A DNA stretch of 64,000 bases from Melanopsichium pennsylvanicum (lineage: Eukaryota > Basidiomycota > Ustilaginomycetes > Ustilaginales), in contig OAPG01000022.1 of NCBI GenBank assembly GCA_900208305.1, positions 62,001 to 126,000 of the forward strand. Direction: 5' to 3'. Below the pieces are notes generated by a model. That model saw only the letters and a list, made by a program, of their open reading frames with translations, ran no database searches and was not told the origin of the DNA. Position numbers and translations under genes: made by a program. Positions 50,024 through 60,156 of the stretch are shown here, in pieces; the first letter of the stretch is position 1, and the number at the start of each line of letters is the position of its first letter.

Positions 50024-50726
50024 GTTGATGAGGCAGAGGTATCTGGCCAGATGAGCTGCAAGTGCTAAAAGGCAGTCATGGTATGAGCAGCTGAGCAATT
50101 CAGTATTAATGTGCAACCATCGAAAGAAGGGTTCACAACTTGGTTGATTGCTGACAAATGCTTATTTAATCACAAAATTTCTCGACTCGGCTGAATTTTC
50201 AAGAAAAGATGAAGAGCGACGCGGTTGAAGCCGATAGCCGGTGCGAGATTCTGTGATTAGGTGAGTTTCGATCGGCTTTGTTGGTGAAAGCAGTGCTTTT
50301 CGTTTACGTAGTGTGACACGCGCGTCAAAGAGTGAGTGACGCCGGTTGTGAAAGCTCAATTTTGAACCGGTCAGACCAAAATGTACTATAAATTCAGTAT
50401 ATACAATTCATTCATTAAATAACACTTTACGCTTGACTACTGTATTCAACTTTGATTTTAATTATATGTTACGGTAAGTTATAGTGAGTTAGCTCAACAG
50501 GCAGCCCCGATACACGCTTAGTTTGACCCGTCTTACTTGTCTGTTAGTTACCGGATGCTGACCAATACAATACAGCACTCTAAATTACTCTAATTGACTG
50601 TACATATACTCCAGTTCCCCACATTCTCCTCATTTATTCCACTTCCCCTTCAACCACCACCACCAATCACGGCCGAAGTCGCACTTTCCTCTTTAACACA
50701 CACACACACTTACACATATACACGAA
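50024..50726. other. Divergent promoter region AIM10 / acyl-CoA dehydrogenase
   Basis: 703 bases between two mitochondrial-protein genes. AT-rich stretch near 50380-50470, TACTGTA near 50440, and a CA repeat near 50697-50710 close to the plus-strand ATG. No gene. Confidence 0.5.
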
Positions 50727-52130
50727 ATGTCTCTTCGATCTTCTTCAAGCCGCATCTTGGCGCGTGCCACAAAGGCCGTCGCTCCCATCTCACTCTCACC
50801 CGCAACCGCCACTTTTCGATGCCTCTCCACCTCGAGCTCGTCCACTCACGCAGCAGCACCAGCTTGGAACGCTCTAGCCAATAAGCCTTCCACACAGCGT
50901 CTCGTTTCCGCCGCTCGCGCCTTTTCTACCTCGACGCCTGCTTGCGCCGATTTCGAATCCCCTTTTGGCGTAAACTCGCTTGCCAAATTCACCGAAGAGG
51001 AGCAAATGCTTCGAGAAGCAGTCCAGCGTTTCGCTCAGGACGTCGTCGCTCCTCGTGTCGAAGCCATGGACGAAGCTGAAAAAATGGATCCCCAAGTCAT
51101 CAAGGGTCTTTTCGAGCAGGGTCTTATGGGCATTGAAACTTCGGCCGATCACGGTGGTGCTGGATGTTCTTTCACCGCCGCCATCATTGTCATTGAAGAG
51201 TTGGCCAAGATCGACCCTTCTGTTTCCGTCCTTTGCGACGTACACAACACTTTGGTCAACACCGTCATCCGTAAATACGCTTCCAAGCACATTCAGGACA
51301 AGTACTTGCCTCAACTCGCCGAAACCACGCTCGGTTCCTTCTGTCTCTCCGAACCCGCTTCCGGATCCGACGCATTTGCCATGAAGACCAGCTGCAAAAA
51401 GTCGGCCGATGGAAAATCCTGGACTCTCAACGGTTCCAAGATGTGGATCACCAACTCTGCCGAAGCCGAATTCTTCATCGTCTTTGCTCAGTCCGATCCT
51501 TCCAAAGGCTACAAGGGTATCAACGCGTTTGCGGTCGAAAAGAGCATGGGTGTCGAGATTGCAAAGAAGGAGAAAAAGCTGGGTATCAAGGCTTCCTCCA
51601 CTTGCACGCTCAACTTTGACGACATTGTGGTGCCCGCCGAAAACCTCATTGGTGAAGAGGGCAAAGGTTACAAGATTGCCATTGAGATTCTTAACGAGGG
51701 ACGTGTGGGTATCGCCGCTCAGATGATCGGTTTGGCTCAGGGAGCTGTGGATAAGGCAGTTCGATATGCTGCTGACAGGAAGCAGTTTGGTAAAAAGATC
51801 ACCCAATTTCAAGGTATGCAGTTCCAGATTTCGCAGATTGTCATGGAGATCGAAGCAGCCAAAGCGCTCATGTACAATGCAGCTAGGTTGAAAGAGGAAG
51901 GTAGACCGTTTACTAAAGAGGCAGCTATGGCCAAGTTGTTTGCCAGTCAGGTCGCACAGAGGGCAAGTGGTAGTGCCATCGAATGGTGTGGTGGTATTGG
52001 ATTCACTAGAGAAACTGGCATTGAAAAGTACTGGAGAGATAGCAAGATTGGAGCCATTTATGAAGGTACCAGTAACATTATGCTCGAAACCATTTTTAAG
52101 TTGGTCGAGCGAGAGATGGATCTCAAGTAA
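50727..52130 (+). CDS. Short/branched-chain acyl-CoA dehydrogenase, mitochondrial
   Basis: 467 residues, ATG at 50727, intronless. A Ser/Arg/Ala-rich presequence covers about the first 65 residues (MSLRSSSSRILARATKAVAP). The acyl-CoA dehydrogenase fold follows: helical domain (LREAVQRFAQDVVAPRVEAM), FAD-binding loop (CLSEPASGSDAFAMKT), WTLNGSKMWITNS strand region, and C-terminal helices (GRVGIAAQMIGLAQGAVDKA, DRKQFGKKITQFQGMQFQIS). The catalytic Glu is in YEGTSN, residue 446, at the position used by short-chain and short/branched-chain enzymes rather than isovaleryl- or long-chain ones. Role: FAD-dependent alpha,beta-dehydrogenation in fatty-acid or isoleucine breakdown, passing electrons to ETF. 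Overall sequence is closest to ACADSB from memory. No peroxisomal C-terminal signal. Confidence 0.92.
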   Translation: MSLRSSSSRILARATKAVAPISLSPATATFRCLSTSSSSTHAAAPAWNALANKPSTQRLVSAARAFSTSTPACADFESPFGVNSLAKFTEEEQMLREAVQRFAQDVVAPRVEAMDEAEKMDPQVIKGLFEQGLMGIETSADHGGAGCSFTAAIIVIEELAKIDPSVSVLCDVHNTLVNTVIRKYASKHIQDKYLPQLAETTLGSFCLSEPASGSDAFAMKTSCKKSADGKSWTLNGSKMWITNSAEAEFFIVFAQSDPSKGYKGINAFAVEKSMGVEIAKKEKKLGIKASSTCTLNFDDIVVPAENLIGEEGKGYKIAIEILNEGRVGIAAQMIGLAQGAVDKAVRYAADRKQFGKKITQFQGMQFQISQIVMEIEAAKALMYNAARLKEEGRPFTKEAAMAKLFASQVAQRASGSAIEWCGGIGFTRETGIEKYWRDSKIGAIYEGTSNIMLETIFKLVEREMDLK

Positions 52131-52393
52131 GCAAAGAGGCGATTGATTTTTTTTTTGTAAACAGGTAAACAGATGGAAAATAATAATAATAATAATGAAA
52201 AAGATAAGAAAAACATGGGAACAGTGAAAATGTACAAAAAGTGTTCCCCACATGCATTTTGACCGATGCTTACTCCTCCTGTCGTTGCCTCTTACCTTTT
52301 CCAACTAAAACTGCTGTTGCTGTTGCAGTTGAAGAAGGGGAATTTGTAAGTTGAGTTGGTAGAGTAGTAGGAATGTTTGAGAGGGAAGGATAT
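52131..52393. other. Convergent 3' region
   Basis: 263 bases between the acyl-CoA dehydrogenase and CDC14 stops, with a T run, an AAT repeat (52181-52196) and a CTGTTG-type repeat near 52311. No gene. Confidence 0.5.
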
Positions 52394-52915
52394 TTATTTA
52401 TTGTTGACGATGTGGTTTGAATTGGAACGACGAGCCAAACTTGCTACAGTAGGAGCTGTAAATCTACTACTCTCCTTTCTTCCACCTTTGCAATGGTCAT
52501 TGTTGACAACACGATGGTTGGTGAAATCGTGGTTAGAAACAACGGAAGATTTGTCACGCAAATCAGAACTACTCTTTTGAGTTCTAAGATTACCCTTACC
52601 AACCAAACAAGATGATGAAACGGTTGAAACAATCTTGGCAGAAGCAGATCGTATTCCACCACCAACAGCAGTAGTTGTAGATACGGTACGATGAGTGGAT
52701 ATCGGTTTACGTCCTACAACGCCAACTCGCGCTGTTCCATTGATACCATTACTCGTCATTGTAGTAGTCCTAGTGTTAGTAGTAGTCGTAGTGGTGGTGA
52801 TGGGGTTAATGGATGACGCATTGAGTTTAGGCTTGGAACGAACACTGCGTAACACTTTGGTGGTTGTACCTGCAGTGAGAGGTGCACGGTGGACCACAAC
52901 AGGAGGTGGTGGTGC

Positions 52916-52949
<34 letters not shown>

Positions 52950-55606
52950 GTTGCTGGCACATTCTCGTCCATCACGGATACCTGGGCTAAGTTTGTCTCG
53001 GGACTTGGAAGCTTTGTCCTCGGCGCAGGAGATGGACGACGTGTTGAAACGCGATCCGGAGATGGCTGGAGGTGTTGCTGAGGGATCGCATCTATCACAC
53101 CCAGCACTTCGGCGTCCGACATTTTGGCTACCACCGCTGCTGCACCCTTGATCGGGCTTGCCTGTCTTGACATTCCTCCACCAGCCTTGACTGGCGTGGC
53201 GGGTGCTTGAGCCGGTGGACTCTGACTTGTCTCCCGCAACCCGTACCGGTCTCGAATATTTGGGCTAGCTCGGAACACTTCGGGTTTGGGGCTCGGACTC
53301 GGGCTCACACTCGTGTCTCTTCTGCTCGATCCTCGAACTCGAGTTGAAATGGTGGCGGTTGAAATTGTGTTCGACCGACTCCTCTCGAAGCCGCGGACTC
53401 GAGCTACAGGGGAAGAATTGAGATCGACCACAGCAGCTTTTGGGGACGCTCGCGGTGTCGTCGAGATTGGCGCTACGTTGATTCGAGACTCGACCAGGAT
53501 TCCACCAGTCGCGCCTCGAGGGGATGCGACGTCTTGCGAAGCAGCGTTTGAAGCGCCACAGACCTTGTCATCATTCGAAAAAGATGCTTCGTTGGCCGAA
53601 TCTCCATCATCCGATGCCGTAGCTGTGTCGTTCGTCACCGGCATGGATGAAGCAACGTCCAAATGAACCGACTGAGAACTCAGCATGAGGTGGTTATTGA
53701 ACGATCTTGTGGCTGTCGGATATCTTCTCGACGAGAATTCGAGTCGGGCGACAGTGGCAGGGGCTTGGATCGCAGGCCTCTTACGAGAAGGCGAGGGAGA
53801 CTTTCTGGGTTGACCGACGCAGGGCGCTGGCTTGACACCGGGAGCGGCAGACTGAGGCACGGCGCGAGAGGTTCCGCGTTGAGCCTTGGGCGTAACTGAA
53901 CCCGAAGCGACGTCGGTACAGTCAGCACCAGAATCGCTCTTCTGCTTCTGTCTCGGCCGCTCTTCGTCATCCGCCTTCCTTCGTACTTGCTTGTGCACCT
54001 GCGCATGCTTCATATCATCGTCCTCCGAGCTGTGATCAGCTGCTTCGTCCTGTGCAGCTTGGAGTTCAGCCTCCAGGCTATCGTCCTGCTTTTCACTCTT
54101 CGCAGCATCGCTCCCTGCAGCGCGACGTTTGATCGAAGCCCTAGCAACATTCGCAACTGAACTCTCAGTCGCAGCAGCGTTGGCAGCAGCAGCCGCACTG
54201 GCCGCAGCTTGAGCCGCTTCGATCTTAGCCCTCTCCTCGGCAATCAGCTGCTTCGCCTCCTTCATGGCGTGGTCTCGCACGCCCCACTTGATCCACTCGA
54301 CAAAATTTTGATACATAAAGTGCTGTTGGGGACCCACAACACAACCGGGTCGCATGAAACGCATGAACCCAATCGCCTCTCCTGCGCTGAACCCGTGCTT
54401 CCACACCAAGTATGCGCCGATCAACACCCCGGTTCGACCCAATCCGGCTTTGCAGTGCACTGCAACCACACCGCCTTGAGTAATAACCTTGTCAGCTTTG
54501 GCGATGAAGTCGACGAGGATATCGTCGGTGGGGTTGGAGCCATCGTCAAAGTACATATCGCTATGGTCGATGCCTGCATTGATAAATGCTTCGCGGTCGT
54601 ACAAAGGATTGTTGAGTCGGACGACGAGCTTGACTCCGCGGTTTTTGAAGTAGCGGATGGTGCGGCCGAAGAGCTTGTTCTCAGCTGGAGGACGAAACGA
54701 GTAGGAGCAAGGCAAACGGCCTTCACCGACTCGGAGTGCTTCGACGTAGTCACGGTCGTTGGGAGATGCAAATGCGATAAAGTTGGGTGTAATCCAGTTC
54801 CAATCTCCTTGCGAGACTTGTTCATAATGTTCATATTCATCGATGTTGAATGTGGTGAGGTCGAGAAGACCTTGGTTGATGGCACGGTGGACACCATAGA
54901 GAATATCTTGGATGGAAAGGTTGTAGTCTGCACGACCGTAGCCGGCATCGCGGAACGGCTTGAATTCGACCTCCGAGATGGGATAGATAGCGTCTGCGGG
55001 TGACACTTTGCCAATGATCATGGCGTAAAGAGTGATGAGAAGGGCAGCATTGGCTTTCCGAGCGGGAGCATTGGTGGTGTAGAATACCAAAGTGGCATCG
55101 TACAAGTCTGGATCTGTGAGCATCTGGTGAACATGAAGACAGAAACGGTAAAACATGCCGACGTTGAGGGGACCCCAGTCGAAACAGAAGCGGAGGTAGA
55201 AGAGGTGGTCACCGAAGTTGACCCAATGAAGTCGGGATGGATTGGTCTCGGTCGGATCGACGTACTTTTTGATCTCGTCATCGTCAAAGTTCTTCCACGC
55301 TGCTGGCTGACCGTCTTGCTCGTTGAGGTCATCTTCGGATGGCAATTTGCCGGCAAAGTAGGTGAACCAGAGCCGCTTATGGATGCGGATGAGGGGATGT
55401 GCGGGCCAAATCTTGGCTGATGCATTGTCGCAGGGCGTTTTGGATCGATGTGGTGTGGTTTGAAAGTCTTGAAGGACTGCCGATTCGATGAGGTGGTCGT
55501 CTGGGTGCGACGTGGTCTCCACGTCCGAGTCGAGAAAGTCTGAGTCATCTGGAGCGATGATGTGCTCTTGCCTCTCCTCGAGGATGAAGGCTGACGTGGA
55601 TGCCAT
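52394..55606 (-). CDS. CDC14: Cdc14 dual-specificity phosphatase
   Basis: 1070 residues from the ATG at 55606 (no ATG in the frame upstream). The N-terminal DSPn domain includes PSRLHWVNFGDHLFYLRFCF and YPISEVEFKPFRDAGYGRA. The catalytic domain contains GDWNWITPNFIAFASP and the P-loop HCKAGLGRTG with Cys385 and its Arg, followed by LVWKHGFSAGEAIGFMR and RPGCVVGPQQHF. Cdc14 family role: dephosphorylates Cdk SP sites to drive mitotic exit and cytokinesis. From about residue 455 to the end is a 600-residue disordered tail with many SP sites, basic patches and a poly-Gln run encoded by TTG repeats (52915-52949). It is about twice as long as the yeast tail. The final 100 residues are Thr/Ser/Asn-rich. 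Confidence 0.95.
52915..52949. repeat. Poly-Gln trinucleotide repeat in CDC14
   Basis: About eleven TTG units on the plus strand, read as CAA/Gln in CDC14. Length variation between strains is likely. Confidence 0.9.
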
Positions 55607-55942
55607 TATGTTGGAGAATTCTGATGTGATGCAATACCTTTTCACTAATAATTGGGTTGGGAATGGGATGCAAATGGTTGATACTATGCTGTGTTGCGAT
55701 AAGAAGAGATGATATTATGACATACGAATGCGTATCAAATTGATGATGGTACCAAGGTCGGTATGGGCCGAGAACGATGATTGTTGTTGAAGAGCTGCTC
55801 GGCTGAGTACTTGCCACAGGTAGAAGAAGGGGTAGATAAAAGTGCCAAGGAATAGAATGGGATGATGGAGTAAGGATGGAACAAAAGGTGACAACACAAC
55901 CGTGTTAAGGTGTCGCTGTCGCTGTCGAGTCAAAACAACACG

Positions 55943-55969
55943 ATAATAATAATAATAATAATAATAATA
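55943..55969. repeat. (AAT)n microsatellite
   Basis: About nine AAT units upstream of CDC14. Confidence 0.9.
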
Positions 55970-56071
55970 GTATAATTCAGTCAACGGTTCGACTTTGGTT
56001 CTGTTGCTGCGTGTCTGATTGTCTGTGTCTGATGTAACAGAAATATGTATGTCTTTGTTTATTAATTATTA

Positions 56072-56103
56072 ATTACTGTAACTCTAAATACAGTACAGTA
56101 AAG
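56072..56103. promoter_or_regulatory. Clustered TACTGTA/TACAGTA motifs
   Basis: ATTACTGTAACT then AATACAGTACAGTAAAG within 32 bases, an inverted arrangement. Same motif family as elsewhere in the window; function unknown. Confidence 0.35.
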
Positions 56104-56416
56104 TTTACAAACCTCTCACGCGTCTTGGTGGTCTGCGCGTGACCTGCCTCTACTCCACATCCAACATATTGTCTTGATTTTAGTTCAACTCAAACTTCAA
56201 ACTTATAACGTGAGTCTAACATCTCTAATTCCACCAAACGCCATCATATCAGCAATACGACCCCACTTTTCTCTCTCTCTCTCTACTCTCAGCTAAACAT
56301 ATTTGTATCAGTTTGTGCTTCTCACAGACTGCACACATTAACAAGGCAGCATGGAATATCAATTTCATATCAGGGCGTATCGCTTCTACATTAAAACAAA
56401 GCGCTCTTCAAATCAT

Positions 56417-59400
56417 CTATTTGACCTTGACGACAACAAAAGGTACCTCAACATCCTCGCCCTCCAAATCATCTGCCATGATTTCAACAATCACCCACTG
56501 CGCGTGCTTAGGAATAGGCTTCTTGGACACCGTCTCGATCAGCGTGCTCATCTTCATCTTCAACCTCTCCTCCCTCTTCTTGGCTGGCAAGAAGGCCGAG
56601 AACAACATGCTAACACCCGAGCTCAACATCGACACTTCCAACCCCTGCTTCTCCTTGAACATATCCAAAAACTCTTGCAGCGTCACATCCTGCTCCACTT
56701 TGAATCGTGACCATAACGTCCACTCAGTGTCGTTGTACTTGAGCTTCTGCGCTGCGATCGGATCCGAGAAGGCAATAAACGGAAGAGCAAGGTTAACAAA
56801 CGCATTCGAGTACACTTCCAACGTCTTCTTTTCATCCAAAAGCTTGTAAAGCTCCAGATTTACCAGGCCCGTGGCCAGTGCAGTGGTGGTGGCAATCGCG
56901 GGGATGATCTTGCCCGCAATCCCCTTGGTTTGGTGCTTGTCAGCAGCTGAGATGCCATAGTTGGATGCACGCAGATTCGAGGCGGCAGTGATGAAATCCA
57001 TGTGGTGGTTCGTGTCATCGTCCTTCTCCATCTCGATCGGCTGTAGGCGGAATCCAGCAAGCGACGACGCCTCGGGCAAGCTGCTCGTCACTTCGGTCAA
57101 GTCACCGCCATCAGTCGCATTGTTACCCGGCGCTGCCTCGTTGTCGTTCACCTGGATCTTGACGTTGTCCTTGGGCACAAATTGCGGCACCTGCATCGAC
57201 GACAGAACCTTTTTGAACAGTGCCGTATCCGCGTCACCCTTGAGACCGTAGTTTTCGGCGTGCAACAGCGCAGCGCTCGTCACGTACTCGAGGTGCATCG
57301 CATCCTCGGCATCAAAGCTCAACGGCTTGGGTGCACGCTTGGGTCCCGACCAGAAAGGCTGGCCGCTCGAAGTGACCGCATCGGCAGGCAATGAGTGAAG
57401 AAGCTGTCGGATGTTGTTGCTGTAGTTCTCCTCGAAGCGCATGCGAGCCCAATAGATGCACTGCTCAAACGACTTGGGACGTTCATCCACGAGGTATGTC
57501 TTGATCTGGTCCAGTTGCTCCTTGGCACCCGATCCCGACTTGAGTGTGGTCTCGATGTAGTCGGGCTGTGTGAGGTACTGGTTAACATTCTCGGCAGGCT
57601 TAAGGAAGTACTCGTCAAATTGCTCGCGCGCCCACTGAATCGTGTGCTCGATGGCGTTGGGGAAGTTCTTGAGCGTGCACACCGGAATCGACTTCTCAGG
57701 AGGATCTTGCGAAGAAGAGTAAGACTCGGTCAGATGAGGAACCACCACCTGAGTGTTGGCCTTGGTGCCAAGCGTTCCAGACTCGAGCAAAGGCTTCTCG
57801 TAGTAAACACATCGACGGTCCATGTACTGCCGAGCCTGCACATTGTCGAGCGCGTTGGTGACACCAGTCAGGTTGGCGAAGAACTCATCGCCATACACGT
57901 CCTCGGTCTCGGGTCCAACTCGGTTCTGGTGGCTGTGGATCTTGCCGACCAGGTCAGCATTCATCTCGGCAACGGCTGCTGCTGCCGTATCGGCCTTGAA
58001 GTTGCCAACATCCTTGGAGCGGAAAAGGAATTGTCGGTTGAGGTTTGACTTTTCGATCGTGTCCATATCCGTGACGTGGATGATACCCTGGGGACCACTG
58101 CCGAGACCCATCATACTCCAGTTCTTGAGCATCTCGCATCCAATGGCACCGGAGCCAACGAGGAATTGACGCGCATTGGCAATCTTGTCCTGGAATGTCT
58201 TACCCAACACGGCGATTTGACCGTCGTATCTCGAGTTGATGGGGGCGAACTCGCTCTCGGGAAGGCTGTCGATCGAATCTGGGAGCGATTCGAGCGAATC
58301 GACATAGAGATGCTGGACGAGAGGGTGGAATTTGCCAGAGCATGCTTTGAGCACTTCCTGTGCCACGAATCCACCAACGTAGGCCACCATTGGAGACAAA
58401 TCGCCTGTCGCCTGGAAGGCAAGCTCGCGGATCACCTTTTCGGGGAAATCGGTAGCATCCTGACCTGAAGCTTGTGCGATCTGCTTGGTCAGCTCGAGGA
58501 CTTGGTTGGCATCCTCGACATTCCTAGGTCGTGGCAAACGGCCATTCTTGTGCTGGAACTCGGAGAGAGCCTGGAAACCGGCGTGGAGCGCAGCGGGGCG
58601 GTCAAATTTGGCAAAATCGGCGATGAGGAACTCGGGCTGCTTGTTGCTTTCTCGCAACGACTTGAAGGCGATCTCCTTGGGCATCTTGACCTGCTTGAAG
58701 ATACCTCCGCGCTTGTACTCGCCGAGACCCTTGGTGCTGCCGATGGTGAAGGTGTAAGGGCCTTTGACGGTGACCTTGCGGGGCTGGCTGTTGTTGAGCG
58801 CGTCCATGCCCTGTACTTCGTTGAAAGTGACGTAGTCGCCATCCTCGAGACCATGACGTGTTTCGTCGAGAGTGGTGACCATACCGTCGTCGTCTTCGCT
58901 CGCAATGGACACGATCATACCCGAAAGCGGCTGCTCGCCGGTAGGATCGTTACACAAGAATTTGGGACCAAAGTCGGTGAAGACGGAGCCAAAGAGACCG
59001 CGAACCTCTGCAGAGATGAAATGAGTGGAGGTGCCGTGGGTGATGTCGTTGATGCGGAGCTGTTCGGCGTAAAGCGCGTCGGTCATGACAACGGTCTGAA
59101 AGCGGGAAACAACATGCTTATTGAGTTCGATTTCCTCGAGAACGCGGATGGGCACGTAGGTGTTGAGCTCTGCAAGGCGAGGCTGAGTAGCGTGATCTCT
59201 ACGAGTGCCTGATTTAGCATCTTGTGGGCGCAAAAAGAATTGTGTACTGAGGTCGGAGATGGAAACAGGGGTAGGGTCGAAGATGGTGATGCTCTTGACA
59301 CCGGCGAGAGCGACATTTTTTGCGATTTCGGCACCAAGACCACGGAGACCAACAACAAGGACGTTGCTAGCTGCCATGCGCTTCATTGCATCGTGACCGA

Positions 59401-59479
59401 GTACGTAGAGTTGACGGGAGTACAGACCCTCATCGATACTCTGCTCGGGCTGGTCGAGCTTGATATCCTCGGCTTCCAT
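56417..59479 (-). CDS. UBA1: Ubiquitin-activating enzyme E1 (Uba1)
   Basis: 1020 residues, ATG at 59479, intronless. YSRQLYVLGHDAMKRM opens the first ThiF-like repeat (inactive adenylation half, GLRGLGAEIAKN near residue 45). The active half starts near residue 420 (YDGQIAVLGKTFQDKI) with the nucleotide-binding GSGAIGCEMLKNW and the DMDTIEKSNLNRQFLFR block. The catalytic Cys is in SIPVCTLKNFPNAIEHT, about residue 599. The second catalytic half and C-terminal ubiquitin-fold domain (VLSSGVSMLFSAFLP, ending DVEVPFVVVKVK) are present. Family role: ATP-dependent ubiquitin activation and transfer to E2 enzymes in cytosol and nucleus. Length matches yeast Uba1. The whole gene is uninterrupted. Confidence 0.97.
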   Translation of the reverse strand: MEAEDIKLDQPEQSIDEGLYSRQLYVLGHDAMKRMAASNVLVVGLRGLGAEIAKNVALAGVKSITIFDPTPVSISDLSTQFFLRPQDAKSGTRRDHATQPRLAELNTYVPIRVLEEIELNKHVVSRFQTVVMTDALYAEQLRINDITHGTSTHFISAEVRGLFGSVFTDFGPKFLCNDPTGEQPLSGMIVSIASEDDDGMVTTLDETRHGLEDGDYVTFNEVQGMDALNNSQPRKVTVKGPYTFTIGSTKGLGEYKRGGIFKQVKMPKEIAFKSLRESNKQPEFLIADFAKFDRPAALHAGFQALSEFQHKNGRLPRPRNVEDANQVLELTKQIAQASGQDATDFPEKVIRELAFQATGDLSPMVAYVGGFVAQEVLKACSGKFHPLVQHLYVDSLESLPDSIDSLPESEFAPINSRYDGQIAVLGKTFQDKIANARQFLVGSGAIGCEMLKNWSMMGLGSGPQGIIHVTDMDTIEKSNLNRQFLFRSKDVGNFKADTAAAAVAEMNADLVGKIHSHQNRVGPETEDVYGDEFFANLTGVTNALDNVQARQYMDRRCVYYEKPLLESGTLGTKANTQVVVPHLTESYSSSQDPPEKSIPVCTLKNFPNAIEHTIQWAREQFDEYFLKPAENVNQYLTQPDYIETTLKSGSGAKEQLDQIKTYLVDERPKSFEQCIYWARMRFEENYSNNIRQLLHSLPADAVTSSGQPFWSGPKRAPKPLSFDAEDAMHLEYVTSAALLHAENYGLKGDADTALFKKVLSSMQVPQFVPKDNVKIQVNDNEAAPGNNATDGGDLTEVTSSLPEASSLAGFRLQPIEMEKDDDTNHHMDFITAASNLRASNYGISAADKHQTKGIAGKIIPAIATTTALATGLVNLELYKLLDEKKTLEVYSNAFVNLALPFIAFSDPIAAQKLKYNDTEWTLWSRFKVEQDVTLQEFLDMFKEKQGLEVSMLSSGVSMLFSAFLPAKKREERLKMKMSTLIETVSKKPIPKHAQWVIVEIMADDLEGEDVEVPFVVVKVK

Positions 59480-60156
59480 TTTGTGTGGGAGCTATTGGGA
59501 CGGCGTCCTTGGTATATATGATTCAAGTATATCGATTGAAGCGACAATCGAGTTTTGCTACTTGTCAATCCGGTGTGGGAGTGTTGCGAGCAGATGGGTG
59601 GTGACGGTGACAAGAAGAAAAGAAAGAAATGTTGAACTAGACCAAGCGAGGGGAACCAAGTGAGGCAGTCAAAGAGTGTACTGGAAGAGGTTTTGAGGCT
59701 GAGTTGGACGTGGAGGTGAAAAATCGTCCGTGCGCCCACCCTTGTAACCTACAGTGACTGGCTGTAGTTGGGTGAGAGAATCGATCACAATGATGCACTT
59801 GAGCAGTCAAAGCCAGATGGAACAATCACTACTCCCTCAGCTTGAAGTAATCATTTTCCAATTCGAATTTACTGTATATTTCGTTTTTGGCCTTTTCTTA
59901 CCAAACTATACAGTATATTTTATTTATTGACGGTAATAATGTCGTTGTACAAACCGCAATACAACGTGAAAGAATTTAAACGAGTGATAGATACACTGTA
60001 AAGGGTACAAAGGTGTGCATACGGCGAGCCTCGAGCTGTCTAACGTAGCATTTGCACTGTACATACGCATGGCATATCTATCAAATACTCTGTGCAATAT
60101 CCATCTTATCCAGAATTGATCCTATGCTTTCACCTGACATTTATGCACTCTCAAAT
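59480..60156. other. UBA1 promoter and downstream gene 3' end
   Basis: 677 bases. TACTGTA at 59871, TACAGTA at 59911 and AT-rich TTTTATTTATT near 59917-59927. The 62-codon frame at 59637-59825 (-) has no support. Confidence 0.45.

Larger units (their letters stand above)
55607..56416. other. CDC14 upstream and UBA1 downstream region
   Basis: 810 bases. It contains an AAT repeat (55943-55969), TACTGTA/TACAGTA motifs at about 56073, 56092 and 56097, and a CT tract near 56270-56285. The plus-strand frames from 56313 run antisense into UBA1 and are not supported. Confidence 0.5.

Noticed and set aside
50874..52304. 476-codon minus-strand frame
   Set aside because: Entirely antisense to the acyl-CoA dehydrogenase; low-quality composition and no motif, an artefact of codon bias.
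54209..55003. 264-codon plus-strand frame
   Set aside because: Antisense to the Cdc14 catalytic domain.
58472..59212. 246-codon plus-strand frame (also 57395-58048)
   Set aside because: Antisense to UBA1, with Leu/Val/Gly-rich mirror composition typical of shadows.
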